A stretch of 64,000 nt of DNA, taken from positions 1 to 64,000 of the forward strand of contig VIKE01000014.1 of assembly GCA_008080565.1 (NCBI GenBank), given 5' to 3'. The translations under genes were made by a program, and so were the position numbers. Numbering within the stretch: the stretch's first letter is position 1; the number at the start of each line of letters is the position of its first letter. The notes below the pieces were generated by a model. The model was not told where the DNA came from and did not search any database. It was given only the letters and a program-made list of their open reading frames with translations. Positions 40,723-51,619 of this stretch are shown in pieces. The DNA is from Rhodocyclaceae bacterium (GTDB lineage Bacteria; Pseudomonadota; Gammaproteobacteria; Burkholderiales; Rhodocyclaceae).

Positions 40723-41658
40723 TTACAGGGCTGCGGCAAGTTCTTCACGGCTGACAACGGCGGTACCAAGTTTGCCGACGACGATGCCGGCGGCGATATT
40801 GGCGACCCGAATGGCTTCGGCCCAATCGGCGCCGGCAGCGATCATGACGGCCAGTGTGGCGATCACCGTATCGCCAGCTCCGGAAACGTCGAATACTTCG
40901 CGCGCCAGGGCCGGCTGATGGTGTGTCTCATCAGCGAAAAGGGTCATGCCCTCCTCGCTGCGGGTAACCAGCAAGGCTTCGAGGCCGAGCTCGCCGCGCA
41001 ACTTGCTGGCCTTGGCAGCCAGTTCGTCATCCGACGACCAGCGCCCGACAACCTCTTTCAGTTCCGAGCGATTTGGCGTGATCACCGTAGCACCTGAGTA
41101 CTTGCCCCACTCATCACCCTTGGGATCGACGAGAACCGGCTTATCGTGGGCGCGCGCGATACGGATCATCTCGGCGATATGCGTCAGTCCGCCCTTGCCG
41201 TAGTCGGAAAGGACCACTACATCGGACTGGACAACTCGCGTCTCAAAATCGGCCAGCTTGGCCTGCAGCACTTCGTGCGAAGGCGTCGTTTCGAAATCAA
41301 TGCGTAGCAGTTGCTGCTGACGACCGATGACGCGCAGCTTCACGGTGGTGTCGATTTCACGGTCAACGTGCAAATTGGCATCAATTTGACCTTCTTCGAG
41401 CAGGCGCCCGAGCGTACGCCCCGCCTCGTCGTCACCAACCACCGACAGCAAGGCTGAAACAGCCCCGAGCGAGGCGGCGTTGCGGGCAACGTTGGCCGCT
41501 CCGCCGAGACGCTCTTCGATGCGCTGAACCTTGACCACCGGCACCGGCGCCTCGGGCGAAATCCGGCTGACCTCGCCGAACCAATAGCGGTCAAGCATCA
41601 CGTCGCCAACTACCAGCAGACGAACCTGCGAAATCTTTTCCAGCATGCTGCCGCTCAT
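40723..41658 (-). CDS. hldE: D-glycero-beta-D-manno-heptose-7-phosphate kinase (HldE/RfaE domain I only)
   Basis: 311 residues of the PfkB/ribokinase family. 'LLVVGDVMLDRYWFGEVSRI' is at the N-terminus, 'RLGGAANVARNAASLGA' follows, and the catalytic 'VFDVSGAGDTVIATLAVMI' lies near 255. It phosphorylates heptose-7-phosphate at C1. E. coli HldE carries a second nucleotidyltransferase domain; this protein ends after the kinase (the HldA/RfaE1 form). The adenylyltransferase must be encoded elsewhere. Confidence 0.94.
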   Translation of the reverse strand: MSGSMLEKISQVRLLVVGDVMLDRYWFGEVSRISPEAPVPVVKVQRIEERLGGAANVARNAASLGAVSALLSVVGDDEAGRTLGRLLEEGQIDANLHVDREIDTTVKLRVIGRQQQLLRIDFETTPSHEVLQAKLADFETRVVQSDVVVLSDYGKGGLTHIAEMIRIARAHDKPVLVDPKGDEWGKYSGATVITPNRSELKEVVGRWSSDDELAAKASKLRGELGLEALLVTRSEEGMTLFADETHHQPALAREVFDVSGAGDTVIATLAVMIAAGADWAEAIRVANIAAGIVVGKLGTAVVSREELAAAL

Positions 41659-41661
41659 TGA

Positions 41662-42981
41662 TCAGCGCCCGATTGCGAAATACTCGATGCCTGTAGCACG
41701 CACGAATTTCGGGTCATACAGGTTACGGCCGTCGAAGATCACCGGGCTCTTGAGCGTTGCCTTGATGGCCTCAAAATCCGGACTACGGAATTCCTTCCAT
41801 TCGGTAACGATCAGCAACGCATCGGCGTTTGTGAGAGCCCCCATCGGGTTTTCAGCATATTGCAGACGGCTGTCATCACCGTAGATGCGCTGGGTTTCGT
41901 GGATGGCGACAGGATCGTAGGCCGTCACGGTGGCGCCGGCGGCTAACAAGTCAGCAATCAGTTCACGGCTGGGCGCCTCACGCATGTCGTCGGTATTCGG
42001 CTTGAATGCCAGGCCCCACAGGGCGAAATGCTTGCCCTTGAGATCGCCGAAGCGTGCCTTGAGCTTGCGCGTCAGCACGTGCTTCTGGGCATCGTTGGCT
42101 TCCTCGACGGCAGTCAGTACCTTGAGGGTAATATCAGCATCGTCCTTGGCCGTCGCGATGAGCGCCTTGACGTCCTTGGGGAAGCAGGAGCCACCGTAAC
42201 CGCAACCAGGGTAAAGGAAGTGGTAGCCGATGCGCGGATCAGAGCCGATACCCTGACGAACCATTTCAATGTCGGCACCCAGCACTTCAGCCAGATTGGC
42301 CAGTTCGTTCATGAAACTGATACGCGTCGCCAGCATGGCGTTGGCGGCATACTTGGTCAGTTCGGCGCTCTTGACGTCAGTAATGATCAGGCGCTCATGG
42401 TTGCGCTGGAAGGGTGCGTAAAGGGCACGCATGAGGTGGATGGCCTGCTCTTCCTCGGCGCCGACGACGATGCGGTCGGGACGCATGAAGTCTTCGACAG
42501 CCGCTCCTTCCTTGAGGAACTCAGGATTGGAGACAACGCTGTAAGGGATATCGATACCCCGCTTGGCGAGTTCGTCAGCGATGGCAGCCTTGACCTTGGC
42601 ACCTGTACCAACCGGCACGGTGCTCTTGTCAACAACGACTTTATAGTCAGTCATCAAACGGCCGATGTTGCGGGCTGCGCCAAGAACGTATTGAAGGTCT
42701 GCAGAACCATCTTCATCCGGCGGCGTACCAACCGCGATGAACTGAATCGTGCCGTGCTGCACGGCTTTTTCAACGTCGGTGGTGAAGTGCAGGCGACCGG
42801 CGGCAACATTGCGGCGGACCATTTCCTGCAGACCAGGCTCGAAGATCGGGATACCGCCTTCTTCGAGAATGCGGATTTTCTCCGGATCGACGTCCAGACA
42901 AAGAACATCGTTACCTACTTCAGCCAGACAGGTGCCACTGACCAGACCAACATAGCCGGTGCCGACAACGGTGATTTTCAT
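41662..42981 (-). CDS. ugd: UDP-glucose 6-dehydrogenase
   Basis: 439 residues. N-terminal NAD fold '[20 protein letters not shown]', the central helix with '[20 protein letters not shown]', the catalytic cysteine in '[16 protein letters not shown]' and the C-terminal '[15 protein letters not shown]'. It oxidises UDP-glucose to UDP-glucuronate for surface polysaccharide or lipid A/core modification. It lies three bases upstream of hldE. Confidence 0.97.
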   Translation of the reverse strand: MKITVVGTGYVGLVSGTCLAEVGNDVLCLDVDPEKIRILEEGGIPIFEPGLQEMVRRNVAAGRLHFTTDVEKAVQHGTIQFIAVGTPPDEDGSADLQYVLGAARNIGRLMTDYKVVVDKSTVPVGTGAKVKAAIADELAKRGIDIPYSVVSNPEFLKEGAAVEDFMRPDRIVVGAEEEQAIHLMRALYAPFQRNHERLIITDVKSAELTKYAANAMLATRISFMNELANLAEVLGADIEMVRQGIGSDPRIGYHFLYPGCGYGGSCFPKDVKALIATAKDDADITLKVLTAVEEANDAQKHVLTRKLKARFGDLKGKHFALWGLAFKPNTDDMREAPSRELIADLLAAGATVTAYDPVAIHETQRIYGDDSRLQYAENPMGALTNADALLIVTEWKEFRSPDFEAIKATLKSPVIFDGRNLYDPKFVRATGIEYFAIGR

Positions 42982-42989
42982 AAGACTTC

Positions 42990-44162
42990 CTACAAGGATT
43001 GATCGAATTCTTCACTGCGCCGCGGCGGATAGGTTTCCCAACCACCACAGGCCGGACAACGCCAATAGAACTGGCGGGCCTTGAAACCGCAATTATCGCA
43101 TCGATAGCGCGACAGACGTTTCGTGTAGCCCTGGATAATGGTCCTCGCCAACTCGACATCCGGACGAACCTCCGGCGCCACCAGCGGCAAACGCGCGCTC
43201 ATCAGTTTTTCCAGGCCTAGCAAGGTGGGATTGCGCTGGAGCTCGGCCCGCACCAAACGATAGGCCGCTTCGACACCTTCGCTTTCAAGAACCAGCTGAT
43301 AGACCACCTCGAGCAGATCGAGCGAGGGATAGCGTTCAAGATAACCGCTCAGCAGTGCAATGCCTTCGGCCGGCCGTTCAAGCCTGCGATAAGCCTCGAG
43401 CAGTCGCTGGGCGACCAGCGCCAGATATGCGGGATCCTGTTGCTCGATACGCTGCCAGGCTTCGATCGCGCCGTTGAGATCGACCTCCTGCATCAACAGA
43501 TCCCCTTGCAGGAGACTCGCCCGCACGCACTTCCGATTCTCCTGGGTCGCCACCTCAAGATACTCACGCGCCGAATCCGGACGGGAACGCATGATTTCGT
43601 TGGCCGCCAGTTCGCAGTAGTACTCGGCGATATCGCGATGCGACGCGACATCCGGCAATTCTCGGGCTATTTCTATTGCCTTCAACCACTCCTTCTCGAC
43701 CTGATAAATTTCCAGAAGACTGCGCTTGGCCTCTTCCTCAAAATCAGTTCCCAACAATTTATTAAATATTTCTTCAGCCCGATCGAGCAGGCCCGCCTTC
43801 AAATAATCCTGCCCCAACTCCGACAGCGCCTGCAAACGCACTTTGTCATCGAGATCAGGCAAGTCAATCAGATTCTGGTGCATGCGTATTGCACGCTCGG
43901 TTTCGCCACGCCGGCGAAACAGGTTGCCAAGAGCAAAATGCAACTCGACGGTTTGCGAATCAACCTTGGCAACTTCGAGAAAGGAATCGATTGCCTTGTC
44001 CGGCTGCTCATTGAGCAGAAAATTCAGACCTTGAAAATAGGAACGGGGCAAGGTGCGCGATTCATGCACGACTTGCTGCATGTCGACGCGGGCAGCGATC
44101 CAGCCCAAGGCAAAAAAGGCCGGTATCAGCAGTAGCTGCCAGTATTCGAATAATTCGTTCAT
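42990..44162 (-). CDS. lapB: LapB/YciM, LPS assembly regulator with TPRs and rubredoxin-like zinc ribbon
   Basis: 390 residues. An N-terminal membrane anchor ('[19 protein letters not shown]') is followed by several tetratricopeptide repeats. The C-terminal zinc ribbon is '[20 protein letters not shown]'. In E. coli LapB brings LpxC to FtsH for degradation and so limits lipopolysaccharide synthesis. Its ATG overlaps the lapA stop (ATGA). Confidence 0.95.
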   Translation of the reverse strand: MNELFEYWQLLLIPAFFALGWIAARVDMQQVVHESRTLPRSYFQGLNFLLNEQPDKAIDSFLEVAKVDSQTVELHFALGNLFRRRGETERAIRMHQNLIDLPDLDDKVRLQALSELGQDYLKAGLLDRAEEIFNKLLGTDFEEEAKRSLLEIYQVEKEWLKAIEIARELPDVASHRDIAEYYCELAANEIMRSRPDSAREYLEVATQENRKCVRASLLQGDLLMQEVDLNGAIEAWQRIEQQDPAYLALVAQRLLEAYRRLERPAEGIALLSGYLERYPSLDLLEVVYQLVLESEGVEAAYRLVRAELQRNPTLLGLEKLMSARLPLVAPEVRPDVELARTIIQGYTKRLSRYRCDNCGFKARQFYWRCPACGGWETYPPRRSEEFDQSL

Positions 44163-44449
44163 GCGTTTGGCGGCGCTTCCGGGGTAAGCGAAGATGGTTT
44201 TTGCACAACCTCGCGCTTCAGGCTGGAGATTTCACGGCGCTGCCGGAAAATGACACCAAGCAACGAGAGCGCGCCAAGTATCACGCCACCGATAAAGAAG
44301 GCCAGCAAGGCGATCACCAGTGGCGTCTGCCAGATCGCCCCAGGAAGAATGCGCAGGCTTACCGGATCGGTGTTCTGGGTCGCAAAAACGACCAGAAAGA
44401 TAAAAATAATGGCCCGTATGGCCCAAGTCAGTGCTGTCATGACATTCAA
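44159..44449 (-). CDS. lapA: LapA family (DUF1049) inner-membrane protein
   Basis: 96 residues with two membrane helices (residues 6-26 and 41-65). 'FATQNTDPVSLRILPGAIWQ' between them is the family signature, and a coiled, charged tail follows. It is co-encoded with LapB in nearly all proteobacteria and works with it in lipopolysaccharide assembly. The start codon is just downstream of the ihfB terminator. Confidence 0.93.
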   Translation of the reverse strand: MNVMTALTWAIRAIIFIFLVVFATQNTDPVSLRILPGAIWQTPLVIALLAFFIGGVILGALSLLGVIFRQRREISSLKREVVQKPSSLTPEAPPNA

Positions 44450-44450
44450 T

Positions 44451-44480
44451 AAAAAAGGGCAGTGAAATCATTCACTGCCC
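44451..44480 (-). terminator. intrinsic terminator after ihfB
   Basis: GGGCAGTGAA-ATCA-TTCACTGCCC is a perfect ten-base stem followed on the minus strand by TTTTTT. It sits between ihfB and lapA, only two bases from the lapA ATG. lapAB must therefore depend on read-through or on a promoter within ihfB. Confidence 0.9.
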
Positions 44481-44510
44481 TGAATCTACCACATTGGGCC
44501 AAGCCCGACG

Positions 44511-44795
44511 TCAGATCGCCTGATCGACCCTTTCGCGCAATTCTTTTCCAGCCTTGAAGTGGGGAACCCACTTGGCCGGGACGCCAACCTTTTCCCCTGA
44601 TTTGGGGTTACGGCCAGTACGCGGCGGCCGATAGTTGAGCGCAAAGCTGCCGAATCCGCGGATCTCGATACGATCTCCTCGCACAAGTGCTTCGGACATC
44701 GCATCGAGAATCATCTTGACCGCAAAATCAGCATCTTTCGCCACCAACTGGGGAAACCGCTCCGCCAGCCGGGCGATGAGCTCGGATTTGGTCAT
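44511..44795 (-). CDS. ihfB: integration host factor beta subunit
   Basis: 94 residues. '[17 protein letters not shown]' is at the N-terminus, '[20 protein letters not shown]' leads into the DNA-bending arm, and '[20 protein letters not shown]' carries the arm tip with its proline. With IhfA it bends DNA in promoters, recombination and replication. It follows rpsA by 12 bases, the usual order. Confidence 0.96.
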   Translation of the reverse strand: MTKSELIARLAERFPQLVAKDADFAVKMILDAMSEALVRGDRIEIRGFGSFALNYRPPRTGRNPKSGEKVGVPAKWVPHFKAGKELRERVDQAI

Positions 44796-44807
44796 GCTTT
44801 TGCCTTA

Positions 44808-46487
44808 TCAGCCTTGCTGGTTGAGCTTGGCCTTCAAAAGAGCACCCAGGTTGGTCGTACCGGAGGCAGCAGCGGAAGACTCGGCAGAAAGTTTCTGCAT
44901 GGCTTCGTGCTGTTCGGCATTGTCCTTGGCCTTGATGGAAAGGTTGATACCACGGGTCTTGCGATCCACGTTGATGATCATGGCTTCAACCGTATCGCCC
45001 ACCTTGAGGTGCTGCGACAGGTCGTCGATACGATCACGCGAGAATTCGGAAGCACGCAGGTAACCTTCGTTCTCACCATCCAGCGTCAGCACAGCGCCGC
45101 GAGCGTCGACCGTCTTGACGGTGCAGTTCACGATGCTGTTCTTTTCGTGGGTAGCGATGAAGTTGGTGTACGGATCACCTTCCATCTGCTTGATACCGAG
45201 GGAGATACGCTCCTTCTCGACGTCGATGCCGAGGACCAGCGCCTCAACTTCGTCGCCCTTCTTGAAGTTGCGGATGGCTTCTTCGCCGGTCGCAGACCAG
45301 GACAGGTCGGACAGGTGAACCAGACCATCGATACCGCCAGGCAGACCGATGAAGATGCCGAAGTCGGTGATCGACTTGATGGCGCCCTTAACCTTGTCAC
45401 CCTTCTTGTGGTTCATCGCGAAGTCGTCCCAAGGATTGGCTTGGCACTGCTTCATACCCAGGGAGATACGACGACGCTCTTCGTCGATCTCGAGGATCAT
45501 GACTTCGACTTCGTCGCCGAGCTGGACAACCTTGGACGGATGAACGTTCTTGTTGGTCCAGTCCATTTCAGAAACGTGAACCAGGCCTTCGATGCCCTGT
45601 TCGATTTCAACGAAGGAACCATAGTCGGTCAGGTTGGTGACCTTGCCGAACAGGCGGGTGCCGGCCGGGTAACGGCGGGCGATGCCGACCCACGGATCGT
45701 CGCCCAGTTGCTTCATACCCAGGGAGACGCGGTTCTTCTCGGCATCGAACTTGAGGATCTTGGCGGTAACTTCGTCACCGACGTTGAGCACTTCGCTCGG
45801 GTGACGGACACGACGCCAGGCCAGGTCGGTAATGTGCAGCAGGCCATCGATACCGCCGAGGTCGACGAATGCGCCGTAGTCGGTGATGTTCTTGACGATA
45901 CCCTTGACGGTGGTGCCTTCCTTGAGGTTCTCGAGGAGCTTTTCGCGATCTTTGTCAGCGGTGGCTTCGAGCACGGCACGGCGGGACATCACGACATTGT
46001 TGCGCTTGCGGTCAAGCTTGATGACCTTGAACTCCATGGTCTTGCCTTCGTACGGCGTGGTGTCCTTGACCGGACGCATGTCGACGAGGGAACCCGGCAG
46101 GAAGGCGCGAACACCGTTGGACATGACGGTCAGACCGCCCTTGACCTTGCCGGTGATGGTGCCAGTAACCAGGGAGTTGTTGTTCAGGGCTTCTTCCAGG
46201 AAGTTCCAGGCAGCGATGCGCTTGGCGCGATCACGGGACAGGCGCGTTGCGCCGTAGCCGTCTTCCAGCATTTCGATAGCCACTTGGACGAAATCGCCCA
46301 CCTTGACTTCGAGTTCGCCCTGATCATTCAGAAATTCTTCGAGCGGAACATAGGATTCCGATTTCAGGCCGGCATTGACCACAACGAAATTGTGATCGAT
46401 GAGCACCACTTCTGCAGTGATGACTTCGCCTTGACGCATTTCCTGGCGAGCCAGGGATTCTTCAAATAGTTGAGCAAAAGATTCCAT
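44808..46487 (-). CDS. rpsA: 30S ribosomal protein S1
   Basis: 559 residues with six S1 (OB-fold) repeats, for example '[20 protein letters not shown]' (third) and '[20 protein letters not shown]' (fourth). The length matches E. coli S1 (557). It brings mRNA to the 30S subunit. It lies between aroA-cmk and ihfB as in most Gamma- and Betaproteobacteria. A 551-codon frame on the opposite strand is a composition shadow. Confidence 0.97.
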   Translation of the reverse strand: MESFAQLFEESLARQEMRQGEVITAEVVLIDHNFVVVNAGLKSESYVPLEEFLNDQGELEVKVGDFVQVAIEMLEDGYGATRLSRDRAKRIAAWNFLEEALNNNSLVTGTITGKVKGGLTVMSNGVRAFLPGSLVDMRPVKDTTPYEGKTMEFKVIKLDRKRNNVVMSRRAVLEATADKDREKLLENLKEGTTVKGIVKNITDYGAFVDLGGIDGLLHITDLAWRRVRHPSEVLNVGDEVTAKILKFDAEKNRVSLGMKQLGDDPWVGIARRYPAGTRLFGKVTNLTDYGSFVEIEQGIEGLVHVSEMDWTNKNVHPSKVVQLGDEVEVMILEIDEERRRISLGMKQCQANPWDDFAMNHKKGDKVKGAIKSITDFGIFIGLPGGIDGLVHLSDLSWSATGEEAIRNFKKGDEVEALVLGIDVEKERISLGIKQMEGDPYTNFIATHEKNSIVNCTVKTVDARGAVLTLDGENEGYLRASEFSRDRIDDLSQHLKVGDTVEAMIINVDRKTRGINLSIKAKDNAEQHEAMQKLSAESSAAASGTTNLGALLKAKLNQQG

Positions 46488-46579
46488 TGACGGAGAGGGC
46501 TTTCATGCTGCCGCGAATCGTGAAATCCACAGCGGGTTAGGGTTTAAAACAAATTACCAGCCACCTGACTGGCAACACC

Positions 46580-48511
46580 TTACTGCAACGCTTCCCTGCT
46601 CCATTCCAGCACCTGATTCACCGCCTGTTCGATGGTGAGATGCGTGGTGTCGAGCAGCTTTGCATCTGCCTCTTGCCGAAGAGGAGCAACGCTACGCTGA
46701 GAATCGCGCTCGTCACGTTGCTTCAAGTCCAACAGAAGGTCCGCGAGATTAGCAGAGAATCCTTTTTCGATCAACTGCTTATAACGACGCTCAGCGCGCG
46801 CTTCGGCACTCGCTGTCAGGAACACTTTTAGCACTGCGCGGGGGAAGACGACCGAGCCCATATCCCGCCCGTCACCAATCAGGCCAGGCGCCTTGTTGAA
46901 GACCCGTTGGCGAAAAAGCAGCGCCTCCCGTACAGCAGGCAGGGCCGCGACTTTCGAGGCCCCCACCGAGAGTTCTTCTGTACGAATGGCGTCACCGACA
47001 AGCTCACCATTTAGACGGATGTCACCCCCTGAAAACTCGACGTTGAGCTCAGCGGCAATGGCAGCCACAGCAGTCTCATCCGCCCAATCGACAGCTGCCT
47101 GTCGAGCGGCCAGTGCGGTCAACCGGTAGAGGGCACCGGAATCGAGATAGGCGTAACCAAGTGCTGTAGCCACCCGGGCTGCTACTGTTCCCTTGCCGGA
47201 AGCCGAAGGGCCATCGATGGCGATGACCGGCGCTGCCTTGGTGACGGCCGCAAAGCGTTCAAAATAATCAGGGAAAGTCTTGGCCACACACTTTGGATCA
47301 TTGATGCGCAGCGGCGTACCGAAAGCGGCCAATGAGAAACACATTGCCATGCGATGGTCGTCGTAAGTATCAATGGCGGCTGGTTTCAGGTTAGCCGGCG
47401 TGATACGTATGAAGTCCTCACCCTCTTCGACCACGGCACCCAATTTCCGCAATTCGGTCGCCATCGCCGCAATTCGGTCTGTTTCCTTGACCCGCCAGCT
47501 AGCGATATTGCGCAAGATGGTCGTACCTTTGGCGAACAGCGCTGTAGTTGCCAACGTCATCGCCGCATCGGGAATATGGTTGCAATCAAGGTCGACCGCA
47601 ACCAAACCCGATTTTGACGCCCGTGCTTCCATCCAGTTCGACCCCAACTCAATTTCAGCACCCATTTTAGCCAGCGCCTCGGCAAACCTCACATCGCCCT
47701 GAATCGAATTACGACCAACCCCTTCAACCCTCACCGGCCCGCCGCCAATGGCTCCCAAGGCGAGAAAATACGATGCCGACGAAGCATCACCTTCAACATA
47801 AATCCTTCCCGGCGAAACATATCGACTGCCCGCTAGCACCGTAAACCGCTGCCAGCCATCACGCTCAACCTGGACGCCAAAACGCGCCATGGTAGCCAGC
47901 GTAATTTCAATATAGGGCTTGGAAATCAGTTCACCGACCACTTCCACGACCACGGTTTGTCCGGTCAACGGCAAGGCCATCAGCAACCCTGTCAGAAACT
48001 GGCTGGAAACATCGCCGCGCACGCGTACCACGCCGCCCTGCTGTATCGATACTGGCTTCAGTTGCAGCGGCGGAAAGCCCTCGTTGCCAAGATAGATGAT
48101 TTCGGCGCCCAACTGCCGCATGCTATCCACCAGATCGCCGATCGGCCGCTCGTGCATACGAGCCACGCCGGTCAGCGTGTAATCGCCACCAACCAAAGCC
48201 AAGGCTGCGGTCAAGGGGCGAAAGGCCGTTCCGGCGTTCCCCAAGAATAGCGAGGCCGACTTTATGGGAAAACTGCCGCCCCCGCCCCGAATCAACCAAT
48301 TTTCGCCGCCCAGCGGGGTAACACCGATTCCTAGAGTTTGCAGTGCCTCCAGCATCCGTTGCGTGTCGTCGGAAACCAGCAGGTCAAGAACTTCAGTTTC
48401 GCCATCGGACAAGGCCGCCAGGAGAAGGACTCGGTTTGAAATGCTCTTCGAGCCTGGCAGACGAACGCGCCCTGAGGCGGACAGGAGTGCAGGAAGATCT
48501 AAAAATTTCAT
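46580..48511 (-). CDS. aroA-cmk: bifunctional EPSP synthase / cytidylate kinase (AroA-Cmk fusion)
   Basis: 643 residues from ATG 48511. Residues 1 to about 425 are EPSP synthase: '[17 protein letters not shown]', '[17 protein letters not shown]' and '[18 protein letters not shown]'. After the short joint '[10 protein letters not shown]', cytidylate kinase starts with Walker A '[18 protein letters not shown]' and contains '[16 protein letters not shown]'. In most bacteria aroA and cmk are adjacent separate genes; here the stop between them is gone. The fused form is, as I recall, annotated in several Rhodocyclales. Both active sites look complete. Confidence 0.95.
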   Translation of the reverse strand: MKFLDLPALLSASGRVRLPGSKSISNRVLLLAALSDGETEVLDLLVSDDTQRMLEALQTLGIGVTPLGGENWLIRGGGGSFPIKSASLFLGNAGTAFRPLTAALALVGGDYTLTGVARMHERPIGDLVDSMRQLGAEIIYLGNEGFPPLQLKPVSIQQGGVVRVRGDVSSQFLTGLLMALPLTGQTVVVEVVGELISKPYIEITLATMARFGVQVERDGWQRFTVLAGSRYVSPGRIYVEGDASSASYFLALGAIGGGPVRVEGVGRNSIQGDVRFAEALAKMGAEIELGSNWMEARASKSGLVAVDLDCNHIPDAAMTLATTALFAKGTTILRNIASWRVKETDRIAAMATELRKLGAVVEEGEDFIRITPANLKPAAIDTYDDHRMAMCFSLAAFGTPLRINDPKCVAKTFPDYFERFAAVTKAAPVIAIDGPSASGKGTVAARVATALGYAYLDSGALYRLTALAARQAAVDWADETAVAAIAAELNVEFSGGDIRLNGELVGDAIRTEELSVGASKVAALPAVREALLFRQRVFNKAPGLIGDGRDMGSVVFPRAVLKVFLTASAEARAERRYKQLIEKGFSANLADLLLDLKQRDERDSQRSVAPLRQEADAKLLDTTHLTIEQAVNQVLEWSREALQ

Positions 48512-48574
48512 GGCTACCACTTCCAATACAGTTTGGTGCGACGCCAAGCACAGCGTCGCCAACAATAATTTTGA

Positions 48575-50398
48575 TTAGCTAACAGTGGGTACCTGATATT
48601 CCGGCACATACCGACGCAAGCCAGCCTTGACCTCGACCTCCGCCCGAACTGCCGACTTCAACCATTCGACAATTTCGGTACGCTCTTCCTCGGACATCGA
48701 ATCAGAGAGCCGGGCAATGCGCAATTTGGGGTGCGGCGTGGGCAAGGTTGTCTCGTCGTCCGCCAACAACTCTTCGTAAAGTTTCTCGCCAGGGCGCAAG
48801 CCCGAGAACTCGATCCGGATTTCATCTTCGGAAAAACCAGACAGACGGATCATGTCGTGCGCCAGATCGACGATGCGCACCGGTTCGCCCATATCCAGCA
48901 CAAAAATCTCCCCGCCATTCCCCATCACCCCAGCCTGCAACACGAGTTGGGCTGCCTCAGGAATGGTCATGAAGTAACGGACGATATCCGGGTGGGTGAC
49001 CGTGACCGGCCCCCCCCGGGCAATCTGCTCCCGGAACTTCGGGATGACGCTGCCGTTACTCCCCAGCACATTGCCAAACCGGACGGTTACGATTTTTGTG
49101 CGTTTTTTGGCGTTGACCGTGAGACTCAGCCGTTCGGCCAATCGCTTGGTTGCGCCCATGACATTCGTCGGGTTGACCGCCTTGTCAGTCGAAATCAGCA
49201 CAAACTTATCAATACCATGTTCGCAAGCAGCATTGGCCATGGTCAATGTACCCAAGGCATTGGTGCGTACAGCTTGCCAGGCATTGACATCCTCCATCAG
49301 GGGAACATGCTTGTAGGCAGCGGCATGGAACACGACGTCCGGCCTCTCAGCAGCGAAGACCTCATCAATCCGCGCTGCATCGCGGACATCCGAAGCCCAG
49401 CAACGGCGCGCCAGATCTGGGAAGGCTCCATTCAATTCCTCGTCAATCAGGTAGAGCGCAAACTCCGCGGAGTCGACCAGCACCAAGCGCGCCGGACCAA
49501 AACGGGCGATCTGCCGGCACAACTCTGACCCGATGGACCCCCCCGCTCCGCTAACCAGCACAACCTGACCCGCCAGCAAGCCTTGCAGCCCCTGACCATC
49601 TAGGCTGACCGACTCACGACCCAGCAAATCCTCCAATTCAACCTTGCGAATATTGGACACGGACAACCGACCGGAGAGCAGGTCGTCGTATGAAGGCACC
49701 GTCAACACCGTCAATCCGGCCGCTGCCGCCAGTTCGGTAGCCCGCCGACGCTGTGCAGGTTTGGCGCCCGGCAAGGCGATGATGGCGTGCTGCGCGCCCA
49801 GGCGCATGGCCACCGCGTCGATATTTTCTAGCCCGGAGACGATTGGCAAGCCGCGCAGTCGCCGGCCATTTTTCTCGGGGTTATCGTCCAGAATGGCGAC
49901 CGCGTACCACTGGCCGCTACGGTGGATCTCCCGCAGCAGCGAATCCGCCGCCTCGCCGGCGCCAACGATCAGCACCGGGTTGCCCCGCATTTTGGCAGGA
50001 CCATACAGGCGATGTTCCTTCCAGCTGCGATAGGCAAAGCGGCTACCGCCCATCAGCAGGGCCAGCAACATTGGGTGCAGTATCAAAACCGAGCGAGGCA
50101 CCAACGGGATGCCAAAAAGCACCACCAAACAACCGGTCGCCAAGGCGCCGACGGCGACGGCCGCCAACAGATTCTGCAGGTCCGAGAGACTGGCAAAACG
50201 CCAGATTCCTCGATACAGGCCAAACAGATAAAACAGCGCGGCGAAAGTCGGCACCACCCAGATCAAGGCTTGCCATGCCTGCTGCCCATAATCGGCCGGT
50301 ACATCAAAGTTGAAGCGCAAGGCGTAGGCCAGCAGCCATGCGACACTGGTCACAACCAGATCATGGATGAAGGCAGCCAGGGTGCGGTGATTCGGCAT
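48575..50398 (-). CDS. membrane-anchored UDP-sugar 4,6-dehydratase (PglF/WbpM/CapD type)
   Basis: About 607 residues from ATG 50398. Four N-terminal membrane helices come first, then a CoA-binding-like NAD domain ('NPVLIVGAGEAADSLLREI'). The catalytic SDR domain follows, with 'VLVSGAGGSIGSELCRQIAR' and 'STDKAVNPTNVMGATKRLAE'. The Met in place of the usual SDR Tyr is characteristic of this subfamily. It makes UDP-4-keto-6-deoxy-GlcNAc, the first step to bacillosamine or QuiNAc-type sugars. An aminotransferase, an acetyltransferase and a phosphosugar transferase follow upstream in the same direction. Confidence 0.92.
   Translation of the reverse strand: MPNHRTLAAFIHDLVVTSVAWLLAYALRFNFDVPADYGQQAWQALIWVVPTFAALFYLFGLYRGIWRFASLSDLQNLLAAVAVGALATGCLVVLFGIPLVPRSVLILHPMLLALLMGGSRFAYRSWKEHRLYGPAKMRGNPVLIVGAGEAADSLLREIHRSGQWYAVAILDDNPEKNGRRLRGLPIVSGLENIDAVAMRLGAQHAIIALPGAKPAQRRRATELAAAAGLTVLTVPSYDDLLSGRLSVSNIRKVELEDLLGRESVSLDGQGLQGLLAGQVVLVSGAGGSIGSELCRQIARFGPARLVLVDSAEFALYLIDEELNGAFPDLARRCWASDVRDAARIDEVFAAERPDVVFHAAAYKHVPLMEDVNAWQAVRTNALGTLTMANAACEHGIDKFVLISTDKAVNPTNVMGATKRLAERLSLTVNAKKRTKIVTVRFGNVLGSNGSVIPKFREQIARGGPVTVTHPDIVRYFMTIPEAAQLVLQAGVMGNGGEIFVLDMGEPVRIVDLAHDMIRLSGFSEDEIRIEFSGLRPGEKLYEELLADDETTLPTPHPKLRIARLSDSMSEEERTEIVEWLKSAVRAEVEVKAGLRRYVPEYQVPTVS
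49091..49124 (+). repeat. dispersed bipartite motif, copy 9 (within the capD-type gene)
   Basis: Reads GATTTTTGTGCG, then TTTTTTGGCGTTGACCGTGA. The core has one change (GCG for CGG), while both T-tracts and their spacing are kept. It is antisense to the coding strand, which reads 'LTVNAKKRTKIV' there. Confidence 0.6.
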
Positions 50399-50443
50399 AA
50401 ACAGGCAGTTGATCAATTAGGTGGAAAGGATACCGTCCGGCAA

Positions 50444-51619
50444 TCAGGCTGATGCCTGGGCCATGACCGCCCCCAAAACGTTACAGGTTTTCATGATTTC
50501 CTCCTGCATCAAGGTCGGATGGACGAGGAACATCAGGCTATTGTCGCCAAGCTCGCGTGCAACAGGCAAGCGCGCCTCGGGACGCCAACCAGTACCATCG
50601 AACGCCTTTTCAAGGTAAATTTCCGAGCAGGAACCGGCGTAGCAGGGAACCCCCTCGGCATTTATGGCCTCAATGATCCGATCCCGCCCCCAGTCGGCAC
50701 GCAAGCGCTCCGGACGAACAAAAACATAGCATTTGTAAGCAGCATGTTCGATCTGTGGATCAGGGACAGGAACTCTAAGCGCATCAATCTGCCGCGCGGC
50801 AGCCCAAATCCATTGTGCGTTGGCCAGTCGAGCACGATGCCATTCGGCCATTCGCGCCAATTGAATTCGACCGATGGCAGCCTGTAGCTCGATCATTCGC
50901 CAGTTGGTCCCGAAGCTTTCATGCAGCCAGCGGAAGCCGGGCGGGTGTTCCCGCTGATAAACAGCGTCCCAGCTTTTGCCGTGATCCTTGAAGGACCACA
51001 TCGCCGACCAGAGGTCCGGATCATTGGTGGTCACCATGCCGCCCTCACCACCAGTCGTCATGATCTTGTCCTGACAGAACGACCAGGCGCCGATATGCCC
51101 CAAGCCACCGACCGGCCGCCCCTTGTAGCGGGCGCCATGCGCCTGGGCGCAATCTTCGATCACCTTCAGCCCACTCTCGCTGGCCAGCGCCATGATGGGA
51201 TCCATGTCGCAAGGCCAGCCAGCCAAATGCACACAAATGATGCCACGCGTCCACGGCGACAAAACTCGGCGAATGGTTTCCGCCGTGATGTTTTGTGAAT
51301 CCCGATCAACATCCGCAAAAACCGGAATCGCACCCGCATTGACGATCGCCGAAGCCGAAGCCAGAAAAGTCCGCGGTGTCACGATCACTTCGTCACCCGG
51401 GCCAATCGCCAAAACTTTCAGTGCGACATCCAAGGCAACCGTCCCGTTCGCCAGGGCCACCGCATGCTTACATCGCGCCCAGGCCGCAAACTCCTGCTCG
51501 AACAGCCGGCATTGCTCGCCGGTCCAATAATTGACCCGGTTCGACAAAACCACGTCCCGCGCCGCGTTGGCCTCTTCCTCAGAGAAACAAGGCCAGGGTG
51601 AAAAGGGGGTATTCAACAT
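50444..51619 (-). CDS. DegT/DnrJ/EryC1 sugar aminotransferase (PglE-like)
   Basis: 391 residues of the PLP-dependent sugar aminotransferase family. 'HAVALANGTVALDVALKVL', 'GLKVIEDCAQAHGARYKG' and the PLP lysine in 'SFCQDKIMTTGGEGGM' are present, so it should be a true aminotransferase. Next to a PglF-type dehydratase and a PglD-type acetyltransferase, it most likely aminates UDP-4-keto-6-deoxy-GlcNAc at C4. It overlaps the acetyltransferase gene by seven bases. Confidence 0.9.
   Translation of the reverse strand: MLNTPFSPWPCFSEEEANAARDVVLSNRVNYWTGEQCRLFEQEFAAWARCKHAVALANGTVALDVALKVLAIGPGDEVIVTPRTFLASASAIVNAGAIPVFADVDRDSQNITAETIRRVLSPWTRGIICVHLAGWPCDMDPIMALASESGLKVIEDCAQAHGARYKGRPVGGLGHIGAWSFCQDKIMTTGGEGGMVTTNDPDLWSAMWSFKDHGKSWDAVYQREHPPGFRWLHESFGTNWRMIELQAAIGRIQLARMAEWHRARLANAQWIWAAARQIDALRVPVPDPQIEHAAYKCYVFVRPERLRADWGRDRIIEAINAEGVPCYAGSCSEIYLEKAFDGTGWRPEARLPVARELGDNSLMFLVHPTLMQEEIMKTCNVLGAVMAQASA

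Noticed and set aside
44814-46469. 551-codon open frame opposite rpsA
   Set aside because: It mirrors rpsA codon by codon. GC-biased third positions create long open antisense frames, and the sense protein is unmistakably S1.
47116-47125. Exact core CGGTCAACCG within the cmk part of aroA-cmk
   Set aside because: There are no A/T tracts at the proper distance, so it is not counted as a copy of the bipartite motif. It may be a decayed copy or chance.
49150-49170. GGGTTGACCGCC in the capD-type gene
   Set aside because: Half core only, no T-tracts.
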